The translations under genes were made by a program, and so were the position numbers. A DNA stretch of 35,602 bases from a bacterium (lineage in GTDB: Bacteria; Sumerlaeota; Sumerlaeia; MVZB01). Shown one piece after another: positions 1-8,074 of the stretch. The stretch is taken from positions 1-35,602 of the forward strand of contig JAMCWS010000160.1 in assembly GCA_023480605.1 (NCBI GenBank). The letters are read 5' to 3'. Within the stretch, counting starts at the first letter, position 1; each line of letters begins with the position of its first letter. The notes under the pieces were generated by a model. The model was given only the letters and a program-made list of their open reading frames with translations, was not told the DNA's origin and did no database searches.

Positions 1-409
1 CGACTTTGCCGTCGCGCGCGTCGATGCCGACGATCAGGCGCTCGCCGTGGGCGGCCGCCAGCGACTCGACCAGCCGGCGGTCGCGCAGGGCGCTCGTGCC
101 GAGGATGGCGTAATCGATGCCCAGTTCGAGGACGCGCTCGACGGCCCCGCGCGTGCGCAATCCGCCGCCCAGTTCGATGTCCATTTCGACGGCGGCGCGG
201 ATGGCGCGCACCGCTCCCAGGTTGGCCGGCTGGCCGCTGAATGCGCCGTCGAGGTCGACGACGTGAAGACGACGCGCGCCGGCGCGCTCGAAGGCGCGGG
301 CCACGGCCGCCGGGTCGTCGGAGTAAACCATGCGCTGGCGCGCCTCGCCGCGCGCCAGCCGCACGACCTGGCCGCTCATGAGATCGATGGCAGGTATGGG
401 CAGGAACAT
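1..409 (-). CDS. hisA: Phosphoribosylformimino-5-aminoimidazole carboxamide ribotide isomerase (HisA), N-terminal part; runs off the window edge
   Basis: Reverse-complement reading from ATG at 409: MFLPIPAIDLMSGQVVRLARGEARQRMVYSDDPAAVARAFERAGARRLHVVDLDGAFSGQPANLGAVRAI...ELGGGLRTRGAVERVLELGIDYAILGTSAL; typical HisA beta/alpha-barrel motifs. Not in the ORF track because it is open at the edge. Confidence 0.93.
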   Translation of the reverse strand, partial: MFLPIPAIDLMSGQVVRLARGEARQRMVYSDDPAAVARAFERAGARRLHVVDLDGAFSGQPANLGAVRAIRAAVEMDIELGGGLRTRGAVERVLELGIDYAILGTSALRDRRLVESLAAAHGERLIVGIDARDGKV

Positions 410-452
410 AAAGAGAATCCTTGCGATAACGCTATCACGCTCCCATTCGTGA

Positions 453-629
453 TCGTGATCGTGATCGTATTCGTGATCGTGATCGTAATCGATTTTTTTG
501 AGTTTGGACGAGGATCGTTCGATTGCGATTACGATCACGAGTCGACGGAAACGAATCTGGCCTCTTGCGTCACGCGGTTGGGTAACCGGAGCCTTTCGAT
601 CACGATCACGAATACGATCACGATCACGA
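453..629. repeat. Perfect 33-bp inverted repeat built of GATCGT/ACGATC hexamers (453-485 and 597-629), plus a third partial arm (526-540) that can pair with 477-491
   Basis: Left arm tcgtgatcgtgatcgtattcgtgatcgtgatcg; right arm cgatcacgatcacgaatacgatcacgatcacga is its exact reverse complement. cgattacgatcacga (526-540) is the exact reverse complement of tcgtgatcgtaatcg (477-491). Confidence 0.9.
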
Positions 630-638
630 GATAACGCC

Positions 639-1262
639 TCAGTCGGCGATGATGACCAGGAAACGTTCGGGTTCCTCGCCGCGGCTGAAAGTGCGAAGGC
701 CATCCATCGTGCGCAGGTAATGGTGGAGATACTTGCGCTCGATGGCCGGCATCGGGTCCAGTTCGATTTCATTGCCGCTTTCGCGGGCGCGCTTGGCGGC
801 GCGGTCGGCCAGGCGCTCGAGTTTCTCGAAGGTGCGGCGGCGATAATCCTCGATGTCGATCACGACCATCGGCGCTTCGCGGCCGACTTTCAGGATCATG
901 CGGTTGACCAGGTATTGCAGGGCGTCAAGGTTCTGTCCGTCGCGCCCGATGAGGAGCGAGGCCGCCGATTTCGAAGCCACGCGGACGAAGATGATGCCGT
1001 GGCGTTCCTCGCTCTCGAGCTCTGCGTCGATGCCCAGGATGCCCAGGATGGTGCGGATGTGTTCCATGGCCCGTTCGGCCACGAACTCCGGCCGGATGCG
1101 CACGTGGACCTGAAGCTGCGGCTTGGCTCCCGGCAGGAGCGAATCCTCGGATTCGGAGGTTACTTCGTAAGTGACCGCCTCGCGGGGCAGGCGAAGCCGT
1201 TCCAGCGCTTCCTGGAGCGCCTCCTCTTCGCTGCTTCCCGCCACAATGATTTCGCCATGCAT
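639..1262 (-). CDS. jag: Jag/KhpB-type RNA-binding protein (Jag-N, KH, R3H)
   Basis: 207 aa, MHGEIIVAGSSEEEALQEALERLRL... with KH-like LLIGRDGQNLDALQYLVNRM and R3H-like region; directly downstream of yidC. Confidence 0.92.
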   Translation of the reverse strand: MHGEIIVAGSSEEEALQEALERLRLPREAVTYEVTSESEDSLLPGAKPQLQVHVRIRPEFVAERAMEHIRTILGILGIDAELESEERHGIIFVRVASKSAASLLIGRDGQNLDALQYLVNRMILKVGREAPMVVIDIEDYRRRTFEKLERLADRAAKRARESGNEIELDPMPAIERKYLHHYLRTMDGLRTFSRGEEPERFLVIIAD

Positions 1263-1281
1263 TGGTGTCAGTCCTTCCGCC

Positions 1282-3195
1282 TTAGGCCTTGGCTTTTGCC
1301 GGCGTCGGCGATTGCGCTTCGCTCATTGGCGGTTTCTTGATGTGTTTGTTCACCCAGAACTGCTGCAATCCCTGCCAGATATTCGAGATGAGCCAATATA
1401 GCATGAGGCCCGCCTGAAAGCCATAGGTGATGATCAGGATGAAGATCGGCATGAAATAGACCATCATCCGCTGCATCTGCTGCTGCTGCTCGTCCGTGCT
1501 GGGGGTCATCCCCACCTTGCTCACGAGCACCTGCGTCACGGCCGTGATGATCGGCAGCAGGTTGAACTGGTTGCCGATGAGGGGCAGCGAGAAACTCATT
1601 GTGAATAACCGGTCGGGTTGCGAAAGATCCTGAACCCACAGGAAGCTGGCCCCGCGCAGATCGATCGATTGGTTGAGCAGGTTGTAGAGCGCGAAAAAGA
1701 TGGGCGCCTGAATCAACATCCACAGGCATCCCTTGAGCGAGCCCAGGGGATTGATGCCGTGCTCCTTGTAGAGCTTGAAGATCTCGGCCTGCTTGCGTTG
1801 GGGGTCGTCCTTGAATTTTTCGTTGAGCTTGTCGATGAGGGGCTTGATGCGCGCCTGCTCGGCCATTGCCTTGGCCTGGCTCTTCATCCCCTTCTGCACG
1901 AACGGGAAGGCCACGATCCGCACGAGTATCGTCAGCAGAATGATGGCCACGCCCCAACTGTGGAAGTAGACGTGGAACCACGTAAGGAGCGCCATGAGAC
2001 CCAGGCAGAGAGCCCGCATCCACCACCAGGAGTTGTAGAAGAGCACCCGGTCGAGGTCGTGGCCGGCCTGCTTGAGGATCGATTCCTGCTTGGGGCCGGC
2101 GAACCACTCGTAGTTCCAGGCCATTTTCTGGCCGGGCTTGATTGTGAAAGCCGGGCCATAGAGTTCGATCGACGGAAAATACTTTGCGTCTTTGCGGGCC
2201 AGCACCGTTTCGGGCAGATTGGCGCTGAGGAGCGCCTTGGCCGTCGTCACCTTGTCGCCGGGGGCGGGGATGAGGGTGGCGATGAAGAACTTGCTCTGCA
2301 CGCCGCCCCAGTCGATCGGGCTGCCCGTGAGCAGTTCGGTTTTTCCGGGGTCGCCGAGGTTGAAGTATTCGATCCGGTTGCCCAGTTTGAAGATCGTGTC
2401 GACGTATTCGCGCAGCGCGCGCCCGTTTTGCGGCGCCGGCCCCAGGCCAGGCCCCAGGGTGACCCCCAAGCCGGTGGCGCCGTCGTCGAATGTCAGGCTC
2501 GAGAGGCCGGTGTTGTGTAACTCGACGCTGAACGTGCCCATGTAGGACTTGGGATCGAAAAGGTATGTTTTCGTCATCACCAGTCCCGTGGGGGTGGGCT
2601 TGGAAGTAAAGCGCACGCCGACGCGCGGCCCTTCGCTGATCCGCTCTCCGGCGAAAATGCCACGGTTGAACTCGTTGTAGAACTGATTGGTAAATTGCTC
2701 GCGCAGCACCGTCTCGAAGGGGCGCGACATGAACGGGTTTTCGATTAGAGGCGTGTCGATCAGATGCTCGCGCGCGGGTGTGTTCTGGGTTTCCTCGGCG
2801 GGCGCCTGAGCCTGGCGGGCCTTGCGATCGATTTCGGCCGCCTTGATGAACCGTTTGTCGATGATGTCCCAACGGATGGGCACGCCGCCGCGCGCCGAAA
2901 AGGTGATTTCATAAACGTCGGTTTGCAGGGCGATTTCGGGGGCCGGCTCGGGCGCCTCGGGCGCTGCCGGCTCGGCGGCGGGCGTCGTTTCCGCCTGGCC
3001 GGGCGCCGCGGGGGGCTCGCCGGGGGCGGGAGCCTGGGCAAGCGTCGGGGTCGTCGCCTCCGGGGCGCCGGCGGTTTGGGCGGGAACCGGGGCCGGCCGC
3101 CGCGTGGGGGGCGGCGCCGTCAGCTTCATGTAATACATCGTCACATAGATGATGAGCAGGCTGACGACGAAGAAGATGAGTTGGCGTTTTTCCAT
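1282..3195 (-). CDS. yidC: Membrane protein insertase YidC
   Basis: 637 aa, N-terminal TM (KRQLIFFVVSLLIIYVTMYYM), large periplasmic domain, C-terminal insertase core (WGVAIILLTILVRIVAFPFVQKGMKSQAKMAE..., GCLWMLIQAPIFFALYNLL). Confidence 0.97.
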   Translation of the reverse strand: MEKRQLIFFVVSLLIIYVTMYYMKLTAPPPTRRPAPVPAQTAGAPEATTPTLAQAPAPGEPPAAPGQAETTPAAEPAAPEAPEPAPEIALQTDVYEITFSARGGVPIRWDIIDKRFIKAAEIDRKARQAQAPAEETQNTPAREHLIDTPLIENPFMSRPFETVLREQFTNQFYNEFNRGIFAGERISEGPRVGVRFTSKPTPTGLVMTKTYLFDPKSYMGTFSVELHNTGLSSLTFDDGATGLGVTLGPGLGPAPQNGRALREYVDTIFKLGNRIEYFNLGDPGKTELLTGSPIDWGGVQSKFFIATLIPAPGDKVTTAKALLSANLPETVLARKDAKYFPSIELYGPAFTIKPGQKMAWNYEWFAGPKQESILKQAGHDLDRVLFYNSWWWMRALCLGLMALLTWFHVYFHSWGVAIILLTILVRIVAFPFVQKGMKSQAKAMAEQARIKPLIDKLNEKFKDDPQRKQAEIFKLYKEHGINPLGSLKGCLWMLIQAPIFFALYNLLNQSIDLRGASFLWVQDLSQPDRLFTMSFSLPLIGNQFNLLPIITAVTQVLVSKVGMTPSTDEQQQQMQRMMVYFMPIFILIITYGFQAGLMLYWLISNIWQGLQQFWVNKHIKKPPMSEAQSPTPAKAKA

Positions 3196-3198
3196 GAG

Positions 3199-3522
3199 TT
3201 ACAGTTCAATTCGCTGGTCGTTGGCTGTCGTGTACGATTGGCCGCGGTCCGTATGAGGCGGCCGGCGCCGGGGCCCCGGCCCGCCGCATTTGTCGGGCAG
3301 CGGATCGTAACCTCCGGGATGCAGGGGATTGCAGCGCAGGATCCGCCAGGCGATCAGTCCCAGGGCCCGCCACCAGGGGCACCGGTCCAGCGCCTGAAGG
3401 GCATACTCGCCGCAACTGGGGTAGAACCGGCAACTGGGGGCCAGGCCGGGGGCGATGAACCGGTGCCAGACGATGACGGGCAGTTTAAGCACGCGGTTAA
3501 CGATCATCTCCGGCCCCTCCAT
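3199..3522 (-). CDS. yidD: Membrane protein insertion efficiency factor YidD
   Basis: LPVIVWHRFIAPGLAPSCRFYPSCGEYALQAL...RILRCNPLHPGGYDPLP; signature YidD motif between rnpA and yidC. Start may be the internal Met (MIVNRV). Confidence 0.95.
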   Translation of the reverse strand: MEGPEMIVNRVLKLPVIVWHRFIAPGLAPSCRFYPSCGEYALQALDRCPWWRALGLIAWRILRCNPLHPGGYDPLPDKCGGPGPRRRPPHTDRGQSYTTANDQRIEL

Positions 3523-3970
3523 CCCTGACGTCGGTCGCGACGCCTTCCGGCGCCTCGCCGCCCCGCGCCTCGTCCATCGACGCGCCGAACCCGAGACGCC
3601 GCAGCGCGCCGTCGAGATCGCGGGCGAATTCTTCCCACCGGGCCTCGCCGGCCCCCGGCTTGAGATTCACGACGAAATCCCATCCGGCGGGCAGACGCTC
3701 GCTCCGGCGGCGGAAGAATTCGCGTGCCCGCCGGCGCAGACGGTTGCGTACGACGGCGCCCCCGGTTTTGCGGGTGGCCGTGATGCCCAGCCGCCACGGA
3801 CCGTCGTCGTCGCGCCGGCGGCAAAAGACAACCCCCAGGCGGCCATGCGCCCGCCGGCCGTTTTCATAAATGGACAGGAAAATGGGGCGCTTGAGGATGC
3901 GATGCGCGCGCGTGAAGCGTTGGTCTGCCACTGCCGGGATTGCCTTTGCCCCGCCGGGGCCGGCCGTCAA
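3497..3970 (-). CDS. rnpA: Ribonuclease P protein component
   Basis: [23 protein letters not shown]...[29 protein letters not shown]; RnpA RNR-type motif and conserved gene order. Confidence 0.94.
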   Translation of the reverse strand: MTAGPGGAKAIPAVADQRFTRAHRILKRPIFLSIYENGRRAHGRLGVVFCRRRDDDGPWRLGITATRKTGGAVVRNRLRRRAREFFRRRSERLPAGWDFVVNLKPGAGEARWEEFARDLDGALRRLGFGASMDEARGGEAPEGVATDVRDGGAGDDR

Positions 3971-4107
3971 AGGCTGACGACGAGTCGCTTGCGCCCCTTG
4001 GCCCGCCGGCGGGCCAGCACCTGGCGGCCGTTCTTGGTGGCCATCCGGGTGCGGAAGCCGTGCTTGTTGATCCGTTTACGGCGGTGGGGCTGAAAAGTCC
4101 GTTTCAT
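3967..4107 (-). CDS. rpmH: 50S ribosomal protein L34
   Basis: 46 aa from ATG at 4107: [46 protein letters not shown]. Confidence 0.97.
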   Translation of the reverse strand: MKRTFQPHRRKRINKHGFRTRMATKNGRQVLARRRAKGRKRLVVSL

Positions 4108-4300
4108 GGGCTTGCCTTCCTGTCGATTATGGGCGCCGGCGTGCGCTTGGGCGTTGCGGCGGGCCACTCGGGTCCGGGGAATCCATTATTCCACGTTTGG
4201 GGTTCCGCGACAATCGCGCTCTGGCGGACCGTCCCGGCGGCCGCCCGGCGACCGATCCCGAGGCATGCCTCGGATCCGGCCCAGAGCGTGAACCATCCTT

Positions 4301-4328
4301 AGTATCGGAAGTGACCCCCCGATGTCAA
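4301..4328 (-). promoter_or_regulatory. Candidate sigma70-type promoter for the rpmH operon
   Basis: Minus strand TTGACA (4328-4323), 16-bp spacer, GATACT (4306-4301), about 190 bp upstream of rpmH. Confidence 0.55.
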
Positions 4329-4503
4329 GCCAAAGGGGGCATTTTATCGTTGGGCCGGGGGGACGATTGGGCTATGGTGGATTCAGCCGCGCATGTCAAC
4401 CGCTGCCCACAGCACGCTTCGACCCGCTGATAGGACTGTCCCCGCGGCGCCCGCCGCCGATGCGGCCATCGAGTGACGACCGGATTCCGATCGGACCGAC
4501 CGC

Positions 4504-6972
4504 ATGAAGAAGGCGCTCCTATTCATACTGTTCGGTGCGACGCTCGTCCTGCCCGCGGGGGCCGCCGATGTCATCAAACTGGCCGCCGTCCATGTCAATT
4601 ACAAGGAAGGGATCGAAAAAGTCGCCGCGAATTACATGAAACTGCATCCCGGCGTGCGCGTCGAAACGGCCTTCGTCGCCAGCGACTACGACACCTACAT
4701 CCGGACGCAGTTTTCCGGCGGCCGGCAGATGGCCCCCGATCTCTATAACGGCAACTTCACCGCCTCCTACGGCGCCCAGGGACGTTGGGTGCCGCTCGAT
4801 GGCGTCCTTCGGCAGGTCAATCCCTACACGGGCAAGCCCTGGATCGACACGCTCGACGAGAACCTGATCAACCGCTACAAGCTGTTCGGCCACTTTTTCT
4901 ATATCCCGCTCGATTTCATCGAGATCGGCGTCTTTTACAACAAGGACGTCTTCGACCGCTACGGACTGAAACCACCGACGACGTGGGCGGAAATGATCGC
5001 CGTCTGCCGGCGGCTTAAAGCCGAGGGGATTACGCCGTTCTCGGTTCCTTCGGACCTGAACTCGATGTGGGTGCAACACATCGGCTGGCTGGCCCGCCTG
5101 ATGAGCGACGCCTATTTCCGCGACCTGACCCCGCTGCTGGCCTCGCGGCCGGGCGACTGGGATTACGACCCCGCGCGCAACGCCGGCTGGCGCCAGAACT
5201 TCGCCGATCCATATGACGACATGATGCTGATCGTTTCGAGCGAGCGCAAATTGATGGCCATCCGCGACGGCATCATCCGCTTCGACGGCCGGCGGATGCG
5301 AGCGATTTACGGCCGCCTCAAGGAATTCAGCCGTTATTGGCAACCGGGCTTCCTGGGCACCAAGCAGGATGCCAGCCATCGCCTATTCCTCAACCAGGAA
5401 GCGGCGATGGAGATCACCACCTCCTCGGCCGTGACGGCCTTGATGAAGGAAATGCGCGAACTCAAACCGCATTACCGGTTCGATTGGGGCGTCTTCGCCA
5501 TCCCGAACATCACCGGCGATCCGCTCTGCAAGGGAACGACCCGCGGCGTGGGCGGGGCGGGCGCGATGTTTACCGTCACGAAAAAAGACCTGCCCGACCA
5601 TGAGAAACGCGTCATCGACTTCCTGCAATACCTGACCACGCCGGCTTCGATGCAATTGATCATCGACGAAACGCTGCGCCGCCAGCGCCCCCTGACCGGC
5701 CCGCCGGTCATCAAGGGTGTCAAGCTGCCCCCGGACCTGGAAGCCCGGTTCGCGCCCTTCCTCGGCCTCGGCTATGAGAAAGTTCCCCTGGTGGGCATGG
5801 ACAACGACCAGGAAAGCAATTTTCAATGGGCCGCCGCCTTGCAGGATTATCTGGGCAATCGGATTGACCTGGACACCTTCCTGCGGCGCTACGCGGCCCT
5901 GATGAAGGAAGCGCTGCCGCGCTCTCTCGCGGCGTCCTATTCCGACATGGACCCCACAACCAACGACGTCGAGCGCGTGCGTGGGCGGATCAAACTCTGG
6001 GCGCAGCCGGTCCTCAGCGGCACGGTCGTCGTCGCCGGGCTGATGCTCCTTTTCATGGCGTTTCTGGCGGTCGGTTACGCCCGAACCCCCCGCGGTCTGC
6101 CGCGCCGTTACACCCGCACGGCCTACCTGCTGCTGGCGCCCACGTTCATGCTGGTCATTCTTTTTCTATATTACCCGGCCCTTTCGGGCCTGATGTCGGC
6201 CTTCACGCGCTGGGAAGAGGGCGAACCGCAGGTCTTCAACGGCCTGGAAAACTTCCGCCGCATGGCCCACGACCCGTACGTCCGCGACGGGGCGGTCAAC
6301 CAGGTCCTCATCCTCCTGTGCAACCTGTTGAAGGCGACGGTGGTGCCGTTCGCCGTGGCCGAGCTGATCGTCGCCCTGAAAAACAGGCGCTTCCAGTACT
6401 TCTTCCGCACGGCCTACCTGATCCCGATGATCGTGCCCGGCATGGTGACGCTACTCATTTGGGGGCTGGTTTACGACCCGCAGATGGGAATCCTGAACCA
6501 CCTGCTTTCGGCGGTGGGTCTTGGCAACCTGCGGCGGGCCTGGCTGGGCGAGTTCGGCCTGGCCCTGCCCTCGATCATCTTCATCGGCTTTCCGTGGATC
6601 GGCGCCTTCGGCCTGCTGATCTATCTGGCGGGGCTGATGAACATTCCGCAGTCAATCATCGACTCGGCGCGGATGGATTGCCGCGGCGCCTGGCAACGCA
6701 TCCGCCACATCGACATCCCGATCGTGCGCGGCCAGACGCGCCTGCTCGTTATCCTGACGTTGATCGGCAGCCTGCAGGATTTCCAGACGATCCTCATCTT
6801 GACCGACGGCGGCCCGAGCACGGGAACCATGGTTCCCTCGCTGCGGATGTACCACTGCGCTTTCCGCTTTTCGCACTTCGGCTACGGCGCGGCCATCGGC
6901 TTCGCCCTGTTCCTGGTGATCCTGGCCTTGACGATTCTGAATTACCGGTATCTCAAGACGGTGGAGCAGTAG
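4504..6972 (+). CDS. Sugar ABC transporter: N-terminal family-1 solute-binding protein fused to MalF/UgpA-type permease
   Basis: 822 aa. Signal peptide MKKALLFILFGATLVLPAGAA; SBP domain (ADVIKLAAVHVNYKEGIEKVAANYMKLHPGVRVETAF...); tether TM VLSGTVVVAGLMLLFMAFLAVGYA; then a permease (YTRTAYLLLAPTFMLVILFLYYPALSGLMSAFTRWE...) with EAA-like loop IIDSARMDCRGAWQRIRHIDIPIV. Confidence 0.9.
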   Translation: MKKALLFILFGATLVLPAGAADVIKLAAVHVNYKEGIEKVAANYMKLHPGVRVETAFVASDYDTYIRTQFSGGRQMAPDLYNGNFTASYGAQGRWVPLDGVLRQVNPYTGKPWIDTLDENLINRYKLFGHFFYIPLDFIEIGVFYNKDVFDRYGLKPPTTWAEMIAVCRRLKAEGITPFSVPSDLNSMWVQHIGWLARLMSDAYFRDLTPLLASRPGDWDYDPARNAGWRQNFADPYDDMMLIVSSERKLMAIRDGIIRFDGRRMRAIYGRLKEFSRYWQPGFLGTKQDASHRLFLNQEAAMEITTSSAVTALMKEMRELKPHYRFDWGVFAIPNITGDPLCKGTTRGVGGAGAMFTVTKKDLPDHEKRVIDFLQYLTTPASMQLIIDETLRRQRPLTGPPVIKGVKLPPDLEARFAPFLGLGYEKVPLVGMDNDQESNFQWAAALQDYLGNRIDLDTFLRRYAALMKEALPRSLAASYSDMDPTTNDVERVRGRIKLWAQPVLSGTVVVAGLMLLFMAFLAVGYARTPRGLPRRYTRTAYLLLAPTFMLVILFLYYPALSGLMSAFTRWEEGEPQVFNGLENFRRMAHDPYVRDGAVNQVLILLCNLLKATVVPFAVAELIVALKNRRFQYFFRTAYLIPMIVPGMVTLLIWGLVYDPQMGILNHLLSAVGLGNLRRAWLGEFGLALPSIIFIGFPWIGAFGLLIYLAGLMNIPQSIIDSARMDCRGAWQRIRHIDIPIVRGQTRLLVILTLIGSLQDFQTILILTDGGPSTGTMVPSLRMYHCAFRFSHFGYGAAIGFALFLVILALTILNYRYLKTVEQ

Positions 6973-6981
6973 GCGATTCCC

Positions 6982-7833
6982 ATGAAACAAGCCGCGATTC
7001 TATCCCTGCTGACCGTGTTGCTGGCCGTGACGCTCATACCCTTCTACGCGACCCTGACGCTTTCGCATAAAACCAACGCCGAAATCCTCACCGAGTTCTG
7101 GGCGTGGCCTACTCAAGCCCACTGGAAGGATTACTACGGCGACGCCATCCGGACGCTGGGACCTTACATGCGCAACAGCATCATCGTCTCGTGCGTGTCG
7201 GTGCTGGGGGTGCTGGCGCTGGCTTCGCTGTCGGGATACGTCTTCGCGCGGATGCGATTCACGGGCAAGGGCGCGCTCTACATGATGCTGCTGTCGCTCA
7301 TGATGATCCCCGGCATCCTGACGTTGATCCCGGCGTTCAACTGGGTCAAGGGATTCCCGCTGGCGGGGGGAAACGACTGGCTGGGCCGCGGCGGCAGCGG
7401 CCTGCTCGACACCTGGTGGGTGCTCTGGCTGCCTTATTGGGCGGGGGGGCAGATTTTCGGCATCCTTTTGTGCCGCACCTTTTTCGAGACGCTGCCCGAA
7501 GAACTGTTCGAGGCGGCCCGGATCGACGGCGCCAGCGACCTGTTTCTCTATCGGTCCATCGCCGTGCCGCTCTCGCTGCCGATCCTGGCCACCCTGGCGA
7601 TCATGAATTTTTTCGGCACTTACAACGATTACGTCTGGCCGTTGGTGACCCTTTCCACCCCGGCGCGGCAGGTTTTCTCGATCGGCGTCACCAAGTTCGG
7701 CTTCGAAGGCAACCTGGACCTGGGGGCGGTGATGGCCGGTTACGTGGTCGGCTCGATCCCGCTGCTGATTCTTTTCGGCGTCGGCATGAAATATTACGTC
7801 CAGGGCCTTACCAGCGGCGCGCTCAAAGCCTGA
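6982..7833 (+). CDS. Carbohydrate ABC transporter permease, MalG/UgpE type
   Basis: 283 aa; EAA loop LPEELFEAARIDGASDLFLYRSIAVPLSLPILATLAIMNFFGTYNDYVWPL; starts 9 nt after the fusion gene. Confidence 0.93.
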   Translation: MKQAAILSLLTVLLAVTLIPFYATLTLSHKTNAEILTEFWAWPTQAHWKDYYGDAIRTLGPYMRNSIIVSCVSVLGVLALASLSGYVFARMRFTGKGALYMMLLSLMMIPGILTLIPAFNWVKGFPLAGGNDWLGRGGSGLLDTWWVLWLPYWAGGQIFGILLCRTFFETLPEELFEAARIDGASDLFLYRSIAVPLSLPILATLAIMNFFGTYNDYVWPLVTLSTPARQVFSIGVTKFGFEGNLDLGAVMAGYVVGSIPLLILFGVGMKYYVQGLTSGALKA

Positions 7834-8074
7834 GCGGCGGGGCGGCCGGACCGCACCCGCCGCGCCTCAATCGTTGATCGCCGATGAGCCGGCTTATTCC
7901 GACGGCGAATCCGGCAGCCGTTATCGATTCAATAACTGGCGCCACGCGGCGGTCCGCGAAGAGCGCGTGATGAAAAACAAAGTAGAAAGCGGCAATATTT
8001 TCAAGCCCACGTATGCGCATAATCACGGGGATTTTTTCCGGTCATCCGCATGGACTTTCCATCGATGGCGCGGC

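Noticed and set aside
453-629. CRISPR array
   Set aside because: Repeats are short contiguous hexamers and inverted, with no regular spacers and no cas genes in the window.
47-1340. Plus-strand ORFs 47-634 and 498-1340 running through the inverted repeat
   Set aside because: Antisense to hisA and jag; the VIVIVIVFVIVIVI and ITITNTITIT stretches are merely translations of the hexamer repeats.
1268-2872. 534-aa minus-strand ORF
   Set aside because: Alternate frame of yidC, Arg/Gln/His-rich frame-shift translation.
4108-4503. Replication origin next to rpmH
   Set aside because: rpmH-rnpA-yidC is often near oriC, but no dnaA gene and no cluster of TTATCCACA-type boxes was seen in this interval.
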